DNA from: Candidatus Nitrosotenuis sp.
Lineage (GTDB): Archaea; Thermoproteota; Nitrososphaeria; Nitrososphaerales; Nitrosopumilaceae
Assembly (NCBI GenBank): GCA_004322465.1
Contig: SCVO01000056.1
Location: 1-52,920, forward strand
Direction: 5' to 3'
Length of the DNA stretch: 52,920 nucleotides
How positions within the stretch are numbered: position 1 is the stretch's first letter; the number at the start of each line of letters is the position of its first letter. The translations under genes were made by a program, and so were the position numbers. The notes under the pieces were generated by a model, which worked only from the letters and a program-made list of their open reading frames with translations, was not told the DNA's origin and made no database searches. This document shows positions 38,109 through 47,580 of the stretch, piece after piece.

Positions 38109-39044
38109 CTATTTTATTCTAGCAAGAAGTGCGGAATAAAGAAACGGCAAGATTGTAGTTATCTCAGCATGTATCGTAGTTTGTTTTGCATTCTGGGTAA
38201 CCTTGCCCCATGAAATTGCCTCTCTTACCAGGGCACCGCTCAGGCTTCCGTCAAATTCCTGCGCAGTGGTAATGTAGACAGCATAGTCAAGTCCATCCCG
38301 GTATTGGTTCCACCAAAGAGTATGGTGTTTTGATATACCGCCGCCTAGCATAAGGGCGCCCGATTTTTTTGCTTTAAAAATAAGTGACGATAAAACCTCG
38401 CTATCAGCTACAACGTTGAGTTTGAAATCACTGTGTTTTTGGGTAAACATCCAGATCTGACTACCTACCGCGCCATCTACGATTCCAGGCACTATCACAG
38501 GTATGTTGTTCTTGTATGCCCAATACAGGAACGAGCCCTCGCCTAGGTTTTCGCCTATCATTCTTGTAATGTCTGCAGTAGACATTTCTTTTCTGCCGGA
38601 TTTGTAAGCTGCCTCTAAGAACATCTGCATCTTTTCTTCGATTATTGGCCCATAGCTTTCCATAGGGACAAGCACGTTGCCCAATCTGTGGATGTTCTTT
38701 TCTAAGAGCTCCGCATCATCCAGGGTAAATGATCCTTCCAGATAATTTGAAAAATATCTTGCAATATCGTGATCTAGTGCACCACATGTAGTAATGACAA
38801 CATCAAACATTTTTTTCTTAAGCATGTCAGCGATTATTCCTCGAAGGCCAGTAGATGTAATCGCTGCGACAAACGAAAGAAACTTGACACAGTCCTTATC
38901 ATTCATCATTGTCGAGAGAATTTCAAGGCCTTCAGCAAGATTTCGCGATTCAAAACCGCCTGATGTTGATAGCTGATCAAAGATACTTTGAATATTATCG
39001 CCATTTTTTATTGAAATATCTTTTACTGCTCTGTTATGTTCCAT
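38109..39044 (-). CDS. dys: Deoxyhypusine synthase family protein (paralog 1)
   Basis: FLSFVAAITSTGLRGIIADMLKKKMFDVVITTCGALDHDIAR; SGALVREAISWGKV with catalytic-type Lys. Confidence 0.88.
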   Translation of the reverse strand: MEHNRAVKDISIKNGDNIQSIFDQLSTSGGFESRNLAEGLEILSTMMNDKDCVKFLSFVAAITSTGLRGIIADMLKKKMFDVVITTCGALDHDIARYFSNYLEGSFTLDDAELLEKNIHRLGNVLVPMESYGPIIEEKMQMFLEAAYKSGRKEMSTADITRMIGENLGEGSFLYWAYKNNIPVIVPGIVDGAVGSQIWMFTQKHSDFKLNVVADSEVLSSLIFKAKKSGALMLGGGISKHHTLWWNQYRDGLDYAVYITTAQEFDGSLSGALVREAISWGKVTQNAKQTTIHAEITTILPFLYSALLARIK

Positions 39045-39134
39045 TCTGTTCTAATTTGGCTTGTAGTATAAATTTCTTGAAATTTCATTTTTTCCCTAAA
39101 AAGATTTTATATACCATTCAGGCCTACTTGTGGG

Positions 39135-39686
39135 ATGCTGGATCTGGTTCCCAAAAAAATGTTCTTCACAAAAGGCAAAGGAGTGCATCAGGATCAGCTT
39201 ACAAGCTTTGAGTATGCGTTACGGGATGCTGGCATTCCAAACACGAACTTGGTGCTAGTTTCAAGCATACTTCCACCAGGAGCGGAAATAATTTCTCGTG
39301 CAGAGGGATTAAAGATGATACGTCCAGGCAGCGTACAATTTGTCATCTATGCGCGCCAACAGTCCAATGAACCTCACAGGTTGATGGCAGCTTCGGTAGG
39401 GTTGGCAGAGCCAGTGAACAAGAAAAGATGGGGATATCTATCAGAGTACCACTCTTTTGGAGAAACTGAAAAAGAAGCCGGCGATTATGCCGAAGACATT
39501 GCAGCCCAGATGTTAGCCTCATCTCTAGGAATACCATTCGATGTTGACAAGAACTGGGACGAAAAAAGGCACCAATGGAAAGTCTCTAAGCAGATATACA
39601 GAACCAGAAACATAACTCAGAGCGCAGTCGGAGATCTAAAGGAAAGATGGACTACAGTTTTTGCAGCAGCAGTCTTGATACTCTGA
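39135..39686 (+). CDS. pdaD: Pyruvoyl-dependent arginine decarboxylase
   Basis: LVLVSSILPPGAEI (Ser-Ser self-cleavage site), RPGSVQFVIYARQQSNEPHRLMAASVGLAEP. Confidence 0.93.
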   Translation: MLDLVPKKMFFTKGKGVHQDQLTSFEYALRDAGIPNTNLVLVSSILPPGAEIISRAEGLKMIRPGSVQFVIYARQQSNEPHRLMAASVGLAEPVNKKRWGYLSEYHSFGETEKEAGDYAEDIAAQMLASSLGIPFDVDKNWDEKRHQWKVSKQIYRTRNITQSAVGDLKERWTTVFAAAVLIL

Positions 39687-39716
39687 ATAATTTTATAAGA
39701 AAAGACGAACAGGCAA

Positions 39717-40793
39717 TTATGGCTGCTTTAATTTATTTTTGTTAAAATAGGTCTCAGAAAGATCCTCGTAATATTGTCCTAATTTCTTGTACAGTCGTTT
39801 TGGTTTTCGTGGGCTTTCCATACTAAGCGCATACAAGCACAAGACAGGAAACGCTATTGTGGCGTCGGCATAGACTACAATTACATCTTCGTGAGAATCC
39901 TTTACTTTTCCCCAAGACTTGCCTTCTTGAAGGGTAGCCCCAGACAGGCCTCCGGTATCTGGCCTAGCATCAGTAATTTGGATAATGTAATTCTGTCCTC
40001 CATGACCAAGGCCCAAGATCTGGTCCAATAACGGACCAGTCTGCTGTGCAGTGTTTTTTGGGACGCCGCCGCCTATCTCTACAATTCCCGCTTTTTTCGA
40101 ATTATATAAAATCGCTGCCTGCTCAATTATCTCCCTTACAAAGTCAAGCGAAAACGGCTTGTTGGCAAGTCTGAGGGGCGCCAGATCAAGGGCAAGTGAA
40201 GAATCCTTCAGTGTTGAAATGTAAAGCGGCACGTCATGATCATATGCAGAGACAACAAAACTTCTTTCTGGATGTTTTGAGTGCTCCTTTGAATATTTGC
40301 CCATCCAGTTTGCAAACTCCGCAGTGGTGAATGGTTTTTCAAACAGATTGTTTTCAAACATTTTTTGCACGATTGTATCCTGTTTTTTCAGTGTTTCCTC
40401 GCCTTTGATGTAGACGTCCCTTATCCTGACAATGTCTTTCTGATACAGGATCATGTCATCTACCTCAAAATGCCCTTGTTTTACGGGTAAATTCCATGCA
40501 AAATGATCTTCGTGGTACAGATTGGAGCCTGTAGATATTATCCAGTCAACAAACCCCTTTTCGATTAGAGATTTGAATAAACCGCCAAATCCGACTGGCG
40601 TCATGGCGCCAGCAATGGTAAGACAAATTGTTGCATCATCCTCAATCATCTTGCGGAATAATTTTGCAGCTTCCCCAAGCTGTCTTGCGTTGTAACCTGA
40701 GCTCGCATAAATTTCGACAAGATCATCAATTTTCATGTCAGGATTAACTTCTATGTGAGGAATGTTTTTTCCACGGAAATTGTGATAATCCAT
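39717..40793 (-). CDS. Deoxyhypusine synthase family protein (paralog 2)
   Basis: CLTIAGAMTPVGFGGLFKSLIEKGFVDWIISTGSNLYHEDHF; GGLSGATLQEGKSWGKVK. Confidence 0.88.
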   Translation of the reverse strand: MDYHNFRGKNIPHIEVNPDMKIDDLVEIYASSGYNARQLGEAAKLFRKMIEDDATICLTIAGAMTPVGFGGLFKSLIEKGFVDWIISTGSNLYHEDHFAWNLPVKQGHFEVDDMILYQKDIVRIRDVYIKGEETLKKQDTIVQKMFENNLFEKPFTTAEFANWMGKYSKEHSKHPERSFVVSAYDHDVPLYISTLKDSSLALDLAPLRLANKPFSLDFVREIIEQAAILYNSKKAGIVEIGGGVPKNTAQQTGPLLDQILGLGHGGQNYIIQITDARPDTGGLSGATLQEGKSWGKVKDSHEDVIVVYADATIAFPVLCLYALSMESPRKPKRLYKKLGQYYEDLSETYFNKNKLKQP

Positions 40794-41050
40794 ATCCCAT
40801 AACCAAGATTCTACTAGATAATATATCTAATGCTGTCAATTATTTTGATAAAATTTTATTGGACAAAGAGTACACATTAAAAACAATTGCAAAAAATTTG
40901 CAGTGAAAAATCATTAGCGATCTCAGATCCAGGTAATTTTTGTAATTAATTTCTAAATATTCAGATAATTAGTCAACTGAAATTTGGTAAATTACGTATA
41001 CTGGAAAGTTATAGGATGTGGATCGTCGCAATAAAGATCCGTGTGAAATT

Positions 41051-41173
41051 CTAATCGAATTTTATTTCTTCTTGTTGCGCTGACGCATTACAGTGTGCGC
41101 ATTTTTCCGATGAGGTTTTGAAATATACCATGTGGCATTGTTTGCAGGCTCTCAGATCACTTAGTTTAACCAT
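41051..41173 (-). CDS. Zinc-ribbon miniprotein (40 aa, MVKLSDLRACKQCHMVYFKTSSEKCAHCNASAQQEEIKFD)
   Basis: Read from sequence; CxxC...CxxC, reminiscent of an Spt4/RpoE2 zinc ribbon; not in ORF track. Confidence 0.55.
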   Translation of the reverse strand: MVKLSDLRACKQCHMVYFKTSSEKCAHCNASAQQEEIKFD

Positions 41174-41288
41174 ACCAATCTAACTTCTGACAGCCATACA
41201 AAAATCTTATTTTTATCACATACTCATTATCAGAGGAAGCGTAACCGAATCTTATCGAATATTCCAGTTAGAAAAAGCCCTTGGATCG

Positions 41289-41588
41289 CTATTTTTTTTC
41301 CAGCTTTCCAGCAATCTCGTTAAATGAATCCATGTTAACCTCAAGGAAATTTGATATGAAGTAGGTGACATTGTATTTTTCTCCGACTTTGGTTACGATG
41401 TTGTTTTTCTCAAGAACCTGTATGTGGTGCTGGATTGCCTTGTAGTCAAGGCTCAATTCCTTTGCAAGCTGGTTTGCGTTGAGCGGCGTGTTTTTCAGTA
41501 CGGAGACAAGCCTCAATCGATTCAACCCGCCCCTTGAGCCTGCAAATACGAACCACAGGAGCCGCTTCGCGTATGGATCATTTGCCAT
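41289..41588 (-). CDS. ArsR-like winged-helix regulator
   Basis: 99 aa; NRLRLVSVLKNTPLNANQLAKELSLDYKAIQHHIQVLEKNNIVTKVG. Confidence 0.85.
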   Translation of the reverse strand: MANDPYAKRLLWFVFAGSRGGLNRLRLVSVLKNTPLNANQLAKELSLDYKAIQHHIQVLEKNNIVTKVGEKYNVTYFISNFLEVNMDSFNEIAGKLEKK

Positions 41589-41665
41589 TATGAATCAAGT
41601 TTTTGTGTGACTAGAAAAAGATGCTTGTGACTGCAAAAATAATATAGCAAATTGACCAAGATACG

Positions 41666-42559
41666 GTGTATAAAATCATGATGCTAAACTATTCCTATCC
41701 ACTGTATAGGCCTCCATCTGAGGCAGATTCGCTGATATTTCAGGTCACGTTGGGATGCTCGTTTAACGAGTGCTCGTTTTGTGACATGTACAGATCAAAA
41801 GAATATTCGGAAAGACCGTGGGAAGAGGTAAAAGCAGAAATTGACATCATGTCAAAGACACTGCCAGAAACTCGCAGAATTTTTCTTGCGGATGGAGATG
41901 CGCTAAATCTAGAGACTGACTATATGGAAAAGATTGTAAAGTATCTTTATGAAAAATTCCCAAACTTGGAGAGAGTTTCATGCTATGCAATGCCGATGAA
42001 CGTTCTCAAAAAGACTCCAGAGGAACTCAAGTCGTTAAGAGATTCAGGACTGAACATGTTTTATTTGGGAATTGAGAGCGGTTCCGATCTTATTTTAAAA
42101 AAGGTGACAAAGGGAGCTACTGCTGCAACCATAATTCGGGCTTGTAAAAAGGCAATGGATGTCGGATACATTTTGTCATGCATGATAATTTTGGGACTGG
42201 GCGGCAAGACACATTCCAAGGAACACATCAGGGGAACGGCGGAGGTGATAAATGCATCAGCACCGCATTATGTTGGAGCTTTAACATTATACTTGGAAAA
42301 TGGAATTAAAGAGGAGTTTAAGACAAAGTTTGGAGAGCCGTTTATTCCAGTAAACGATTCCGAATCACTGGATGAGCTTGAGGATTTGATAGGACGTATT
42401 GATGTGAAGAACGAGGTGATTTTTAGGGCAAACCACGGCTCCAATGCATACACCATCAAGGGAACGTTCCCCCAAGACAAGCAGACGATGCTAGACAAGA
42501 TATCGTGGATGAAGCAGCATCCAGAAGTGGTAAGGCCGACAGGCCTTAGAGGATTCTAG
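41666..42559 (+). CDS. Radical SAM protein
   Basis: LGCSFNECSFCDMYRSKEYS cluster motif (CX4CX2C); FYLGIESGSDLILKKVTKGAT. Confidence 0.88.
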   Translation: MYKIMMLNYSYPLYRPPSEADSLIFQVTLGCSFNECSFCDMYRSKEYSERPWEEVKAEIDIMSKTLPETRRIFLADGDALNLETDYMEKIVKYLYEKFPNLERVSCYAMPMNVLKKTPEELKSLRDSGLNMFYLGIESGSDLILKKVTKGATAATIIRACKKAMDVGYILSCMIILGLGGKTHSKEHIRGTAEVINASAPHYVGALTLYLENGIKEEFKTKFGEPFIPVNDSESLDELEDLIGRIDVKNEVIFRANHGSNAYTIKGTFPQDKQTMLDKISWMKQHPEVVRPTGLRGF

Positions 42560-42661
42560 TTCAGTTTTGTCAGCTAAGAATGCGTAAAAATGAACGTGTG
42601 AATGGGTCGGCATTTTACACGGAGAAACTCAGAGACGGACCGCAGATTCGGCAGAGCCCAT

Positions 42662-42925
42662 CTACAGACTATCAATTATCGGTTTTAGATGATCGGGAAG
42701 GTCCGGTAGTTCGGTGTGACTAGTGTTGTTTTCCAAGATTTCAGGTCCGATTCTTCGCACTCGCTGTGTCCCAATCAGCGTATCAATGCTTCGTTGTGCA
42801 TCTTTTTCTGACAAGACAGTCTTGAGCTTTTCAATCAATATTGCTTCATTTTCGTACTTTTGGATTGCAAACTGGACCAAAACCATCTTGTCGTTAAATG
42901 TCAAGTCTGCCATTTCTTTTATCAT
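42662..42925 (-). CDS. Hypothetical protein
   Basis: 87 aa ORF with clean start. Confidence 0.5.
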   Translation of the reverse strand: MIKEMADLTFNDKMVLVQFAIQKYENEAILIEKLKTVLSEKDAQRSIDTLIGTQRVRRIGPEILENNTSHTELPDLPDHLKPIIDSL

Positions 42926-43015
42926 TTTTTGTCCGTAAAAAAGATTTTTGGAGGAATGGTGGCGAACAGATGTCCATTTTACGCCTAACCAGAATCACAG
43001 AATAGTAGATATTAC

Positions 43016-43516
43016 TTGGAAGAAAATACAGATTGCTTGAGTGCAAAAAGCGCAACCGAATCCAAAGTCGAAGTAATCACCCGAATGTTTCCATCTGATG
43101 CAAATCCGGCAGGAAATGTGTTCGGCGGCGAGATTCTAAAGCAAATTGATATTGTGGCAGGAATTGTAGCCCAAAGACACTGCGGAGCAAATGCAGTGAC
43201 GGCAAGCATAGACAAAGTTGATTTTCTCAAGCCAGTTTTTGTCGGAGACTTGCTAATTCTTAATGCAAGGCTAAACTGCATCAAGAATTCGTCAATGGAA
43301 ATCGAAGTCAGGGTCGAATCTGAAAATTTGAGAAACGGGGCAAGAACCCTGACTGGAACTGCTTTTGTGACATCGGTTGCCCTTGACGACAACGGTAGAC
43401 CGACATCTGTTCCGAAGCTATTGCTCCAAACTGAAGAGGATAAGAAGAAATTTGCCGAAGGACTAGCCAGGATGGAGCAAAGATCCAAAGAAAGACACAG
43501 AGAAAGAACGCATTGA
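43016..43516 (+). CDS. Hotdog-fold acyl-CoA thioesterase (YciA/BACH-like)
   Basis: MFPSDANPAGNVFGGEILKQIDIVAGIVAQRHCGANAVTASIDKVDFLKPVFVGD. Confidence 0.9.
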   Translation: MEENTDCLSAKSATESKVEVITRMFPSDANPAGNVFGGEILKQIDIVAGIVAQRHCGANAVTASIDKVDFLKPVFVGDLLILNARLNCIKNSSMEIEVRVESENLRNGARTLTGTAFVTSVALDDNGRPTSVPKLLLQTEEDKKKFAEGLARMEQRSKERHRERTH

Positions 43517-43610
43517 CTTTCTACTACGTTGCAAATAGTAGAAACATGCCATGAACGATGCTGCGGTTTTATTGGAAACTGGTTTAATACCTTGAATTGC
43601 AATATGAGAC

Positions 43611-44063
43611 ATGAAGAACATCAAAATCAGAAAAGCAAGCAAAAAAGATCTTGATGAAATTTTAAATCTTTTATACCAATTACAAAGGCCAAGACCAAAA
43701 ACCAGCTCAGAACATACTGCGTTTAGAAAACGAATTTTCCAGTATCTCGATGAGAACGACAAGAAGATCATCGTATCTGAGTGCAATTCCAAGATTATTG
43801 GTCTTGTAAGCATAATGTTGCTCCCAAGACTAAATCGCACCAAATTGGAATTATACATTCCAGAGCTCGTCGTATCAGAAGATCACAGAGGGTTAGGAGT
43901 GGGAAAATCTCTCATTAAGTCGTGTGTCAACATAGCCAAAAAGAAAAAATGTTTCAGAATAAGGCTAGAATCCGGAAATCAAAGAAAGGACGCTCATCAA
44001 TTCTACAAAAAGATTGGATTTGAGCAATCTGCATTGAGCTATACCATGACAATTGAGCAGTAG
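43611..44063 (+). CDS. GNAT N-acetyltransferase
   Basis: LYIPELVVSEDHRGLGVGKSLIKSCVNIAKKKKCFRIRLESGNQRKDAHQFYKKIGFEQ. Confidence 0.92.
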   Translation: MKNIKIRKASKKDLDEILNLLYQLQRPRPKTSSEHTAFRKRIFQYLDENDKKIIVSECNSKIIGLVSIMLLPRLNRTKLELYIPELVVSEDHRGLGVGKSLIKSCVNIAKKKKCFRIRLESGNQRKDAHQFYKKIGFEQSALSYTMTIEQ

Positions 44064-44071
44064 AAATTCAA

Positions 44072-44476
44072 CTAGTCATTTGCCGCTGCCCGGATTTGTA
44101 CAGTATCTGCATATTGCCTAAACAGAATTATTTTGTCGTTTTTGATTGTGTACACATGGGCAAATGGCGACGTGAATGCATTCCTTGACTTTTTTGACAC
44201 CATTTCATATTTTCCAAGAACAGCTATCATGTGTCCGGCGTCAAGGAACTCTTCAGGAACTGCATGAAACTCTGCAAAATTTGAAAAGAGATGTCGAAAG
44301 TATTTCTCAAAGACTGCCGTTTTTCCAATATATATGGCGCCGCCGCCAGGCATGCCGTCCAATACTTGCCACTCTATGTTATCGGCACATAACTGAAGAT
44401 AGGTTTGCTTATCTTTAGCCTTGAAAGAACTGTAGAATTTTTTTACTAAATCAACATTTGAAGTCATTTTTCCCAA
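44072..44476 (-). CDS. SnoaL-like / NTF2-fold protein
   Basis: VDLVKKFYSSFKAKDKQTYLQLCADNIEWQVLDGMPGGGAIYIGKTAVFEKYFRHLF. Confidence 0.85.
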   Translation of the reverse strand: MGKMTSNVDLVKKFYSSFKAKDKQTYLQLCADNIEWQVLDGMPGGGAIYIGKTAVFEKYFRHLFSNFAEFHAVPEEFLDAGHMIAVLGKYEMVSKKSRNAFTSPFAHVYTIKNDKIILFRQYADTVQIRAAAND

Positions 44477-44549
44477 GACGCACGATAAAGATCATTGTTT
44501 TTCTATATCAACATAGGATTGCGTTACTAAAAAATATTTTTGCAAACGG

Positions 44550-44762
44550 CTATTTTGCTAGCTTGCACTGAAACTCTACAATCTCCAGATTTTTTCCATC
44601 GATTTTCACTTTTGTTATTTTTGAGTGATAGTTTGGCTGATCTTTTGGTGGTACTGTAGAGCCTGCTGCTGCGTGCGCATCAGCAATTGTGGATATGGTC
44701 ATTGCCAACATCATTACAAGTATCACGTATGCTTTCATGCCGATAACTAGCCACTTTATCAT
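44550..44762 (-). CDS. Small exported hypothetical protein
   Basis: 70 aa; N-terminal hydrophobic signal-like segment. Confidence 0.5.
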   Translation of the reverse strand: MIKWLVIGMKAYVILVMMLAMTISTIADAHAAAGSTVPPKDQPNYHSKITKVKIDGKNLEIVEFQCKLAK

Positions 44763-44896
44763 TAAAGCAAGATGGAACTATTTTGAAAATCATGCTTCCA
44801 ATGAGGAAATTTCAGAATGGAATGGTACCGAATCGGCAGAATCAGACACGGTGAAAAACACTACAAAAGATTTTTCAGAGACCTTTCTGAAGGTAG

Positions 44897-46339
44897 TTGA
44901 TGACCGCGTCTTCTGACCACATCCAATCAACTAACAAAAAAACAGCCATAGGACTGCTGCTTCTAAGTGTTCTTTCCATTCTGATTTGGATCGTTCCTGG
45001 AATGATCGGGTTTGACGCAAGCGTTTCCTTGCGTCTTTTGGCCATAGTTCTGCTTTCAATATACGTCGCACTTGCGTTTGAAATTGTTCATAGAACCGTA
45101 ATTGTGATAGTTGCAGCTACCATTGCAATCATAATTGGCATTGCCACGGGCCTTTTTTCAGCTGACAAAAGTTTTGAATTTGCGGTTCACTCCATTGACT
45201 TTAACACAATAGGACTTTTGCTGGGAATGATGATCATTGTGGCCATTCTAGCTGAGACAGGCATCTTCCAGTATATTGGAATCAAAATGAGCAAGGCATC
45301 CAAGGGAAACATGTGGAAGCTGCTGGTCATGATGAGCGTGTTTACCGCAGTGACGTCCATGTTCATAGATAATGTTACAACGATTCTGCTTATGCTACCT
45401 GTCACAATTTCCATATTCAGAGCTTTTCGCCTATCGCCCGTTCCATTCATACTAGCAGAAATACTTGCGTCAAACATAGGCGGAACTGCCACTCTCATCG
45501 GGGATCCACCCAACATAATGATAGGCTCAGCTGCCAACATTGACTTTAATTCGTTTTTGTTCCACATGGGACCTACGATTGGGCTTTCGTTAATAGCATC
45601 GCTGATTCTGTTCAGAGTGTTTTTTAGAAAGGATCTCAAGGCAACGCCGCAAAATCTTGAAGAAGTAATGAGTCAGGACGAGAGATCTTTTATCAAAGAC
45701 AGACCATTGTTGAAAAAATCATTACTGGTGTTGTTCAGCGTCATAGCGCTTTTTGTTATTCATGGAATTTTGCATGTCGAGCCTTCAATCATTGCCCTTG
45801 GCGGTGCAGGTGTTTTGTTACTAATATCAAAAATAAAACCTGAAAAAATATTGCATGAGGTTGACTGGACCACCCTCATATTCTTTGCAGGCCTTTTCAT
45901 CACAATCAGCGTAGGGAGAGAATCAGGAATGATTGACGCATTGGCAAAGACTGCACTTGGCATTACGGGCGGAAATCCATGGGCAAGCTTCTTCATGATA
46001 ACGTGGGTATCGGCCATTGCAAGTTCCTTTGTAGACAACATTCCATTTGCGGCAACCATGATACCCCTAATCGAGATCCTAAATCAAAATCCCACCATTG
46101 CTACAGCGTTTAATTATGCAATCAGTCCATTGTGGTGGGCACTATCCTTGGGAGTAGGACTTGGCGGGAACGGCACGCTTATCGGATCCAGCGCAGGAGT
46201 CATTGCCATCGGATTGTCGGAAAAGTACGGCCACAAGATTACCTTCAATCAGTTCTTCAAAGTCGGATTCCCATTCATGATAATAACGGTGGCAGTAGGA
46301 AGCGTTGTTTTGATGATCGATATCATACTACGGCTGTAA
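44897..46339 (+). CDS. ArsB/NhaD/SLC13-type ion transporter superfamily protein
   Basis: 480 aa; NIGGTATLIGDPPNIMIGSAANIDFNSF; FVDNIPFAATMIPLI; LGGNGTLIGSSAGVIAIG. Confidence 0.88.
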   Translation: MMTASSDHIQSTNKKTAIGLLLLSVLSILIWIVPGMIGFDASVSLRLLAIVLLSIYVALAFEIVHRTVIVIVAATIAIIIGIATGLFSADKSFEFAVHSIDFNTIGLLLGMMIIVAILAETGIFQYIGIKMSKASKGNMWKLLVMMSVFTAVTSMFIDNVTTILLMLPVTISIFRAFRLSPVPFILAEILASNIGGTATLIGDPPNIMIGSAANIDFNSFLFHMGPTIGLSLIASLILFRVFFRKDLKATPQNLEEVMSQDERSFIKDRPLLKKSLLVLFSVIALFVIHGILHVEPSIIALGGAGVLLLISKIKPEKILHEVDWTTLIFFAGLFITISVGRESGMIDALAKTALGITGGNPWASFFMITWVSAIASSFVDNIPFAATMIPLIEILNQNPTIATAFNYAISPLWWALSLGVGLGGNGTLIGSSAGVIAIGLSEKYGHKITFNQFFKVGFPFMIITVAVGSVVLMIDIILRL

Positions 46340-46378
46340 TTGGAATGGCCGTGATAGAGTCAGCTAATTACGTATGTA

Positions 46379-46453
46379 TGGGCCCACAGGGATTTGAACC
46401 CTGGATTTTCGCCGTGTAAGGGCGACGTCATAACCGATCTGGACCATGAGCCC
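46379..46453 (-). tRNA. tRNA-Val (anticodon TAC)
   Basis: Reverse complement GGGCTCATGGTCCAGATCGGTTATGACGTCGCCCTTACACGGCGAAAATCCAGGGTTCAAATCCCTGTGGGCCCA; anticodon stem TCGCC-CTTACAC-GGCGA. Confidence 0.95.
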
Positions 46454-46510
46454 AGCGAAATTCCTTCTCAGAAACCATTTAAACTTTGAGAAATCGAATA
46501 AGATGAATCA

Positions 46511-47536
46511 TTGACTGACAAACTAGATGTCGGGTTTTTCTGTAGTCCCACTGGATTGGGTCATGCTACACGCGATATTGCAATTGCTCAGCATTTTGAT
46601 GGCATTTTAGCAAAATTTGTAACTGGAAATGGTGCTGCCAAGTTATTTGCAGAATATGGATTTTCAGTAAATGACTCTTATGTTACTCCAAAGTTTAAAA
46701 TTGAAAACGGAGTGCTTCAAAAACCTCTCAAATGGCTTTTCACATACTACCAATATTACAAAAAATGCAGTGTTATCGCAAAAGAATTTGTGAGAAAGGA
46801 AAATCCCAAGGTAATCGTAAGTGATGAAGATTTTGCGTCACTTGTCATAGCGCAACAAAACAAAATTCCGTCCATTCTAATCACGGACATCTTAGAGACA
46901 AAATTCACAAGAGGAATTGGCTCACTCATCGAAAAAAAGATGAACCAGTCCATGAGAGAAATCATACAAAAATGTAATGTTGTGATAATGCCGGAATTTG
47001 GTCAGGATCAGGACAACATCAAAAGGGTTGGACCGATAGTACGAACTACAAAATATAGTAGAGATGAATTAAGGAAACAATTCTCATTTTCCAAAAAGAC
47101 AATCACGCTAAGTGTCGGTGGAAGTGATGCAGGCAGATTTCTAATTGAGAAAACAATCGACGTATTTTCAAAGCTAAAGATTGATGCGGACCTGGTGGTT
47201 GTGCCAGGGCCGTCTCTTAAACTAGATACACAAAACATCAGAAATCTTGGGTTTGTCAACAATTTACACGAGATAATTTATGCGTCAGACCTTGTCATTT
47301 CGCTTGCAGGAAAATCCACCATCGATGAGGCAAGAGCGTATGGAACTCCTGGAATTTTCATTCCAGTCAAGAATCATTTTGAGCAGGAGGACAACGCAAA
47401 ACAAGAGGGATATCAGTACGATGATGTGCTTCGTCTAGGCACACTAATTCCCCAAAAACTAGAATCGGCAAGAGCGCCTGTAGAAACAAATGGTGCAAGC
47501 CGCGCTTATGAAATAATCAGGAAATATCTGGCATAG
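46511..47536 (+). CDS. MurG-like glycosyltransferase family protein
   Basis: GFFCSPTGLGHATRDIAIAQHF; LVISLAGKSTIDEARAYGTPGIFIPVKNHFEQEDNA. Confidence 0.8.
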   Translation: MTDKLDVGFFCSPTGLGHATRDIAIAQHFDGILAKFVTGNGAAKLFAEYGFSVNDSYVTPKFKIENGVLQKPLKWLFTYYQYYKKCSVIAKEFVRKENPKVIVSDEDFASLVIAQQNKIPSILITDILETKFTRGIGSLIEKKMNQSMREIIQKCNVVIMPEFGQDQDNIKRVGPIVRTTKYSRDELRKQFSFSKKTITLSVGGSDAGRFLIEKTIDVFSKLKIDADLVVVPGPSLKLDTQNIRNLGFVNNLHEIIYASDLVISLAGKSTIDEARAYGTPGIFIPVKNHFEQEDNAKQEGYQYDDVLRLGTLIPQKLESARAPVETNGASRAYEIIRKYLA

Positions 47537-47580
47537 GCGCTAATGCTTAAAAGAGGATTTGGGTTTTTGAAAACTGCGAA

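Noticed and set aside
41735-41800. Radical SAM cluster with CX4CX2C instead of CX3CX2C
   Set aside because: This spacing is, as far as I recall, common in one subfamily of radical SAM proteins (GCSxNxCxFCxMY), so not unusual.
44689-44916. 75-aa plus-strand ORF just before the ion transporter
   Set aside because: N-terminal half overlaps antisense the small exported protein 44550-44762; no domain signature, so not called as CDS.
45187-45639. 150-aa minus-strand ORF
   Set aside because: Antisense to the ArsB/NhaD-type transporter; Met/Ile-rich shadow frame.
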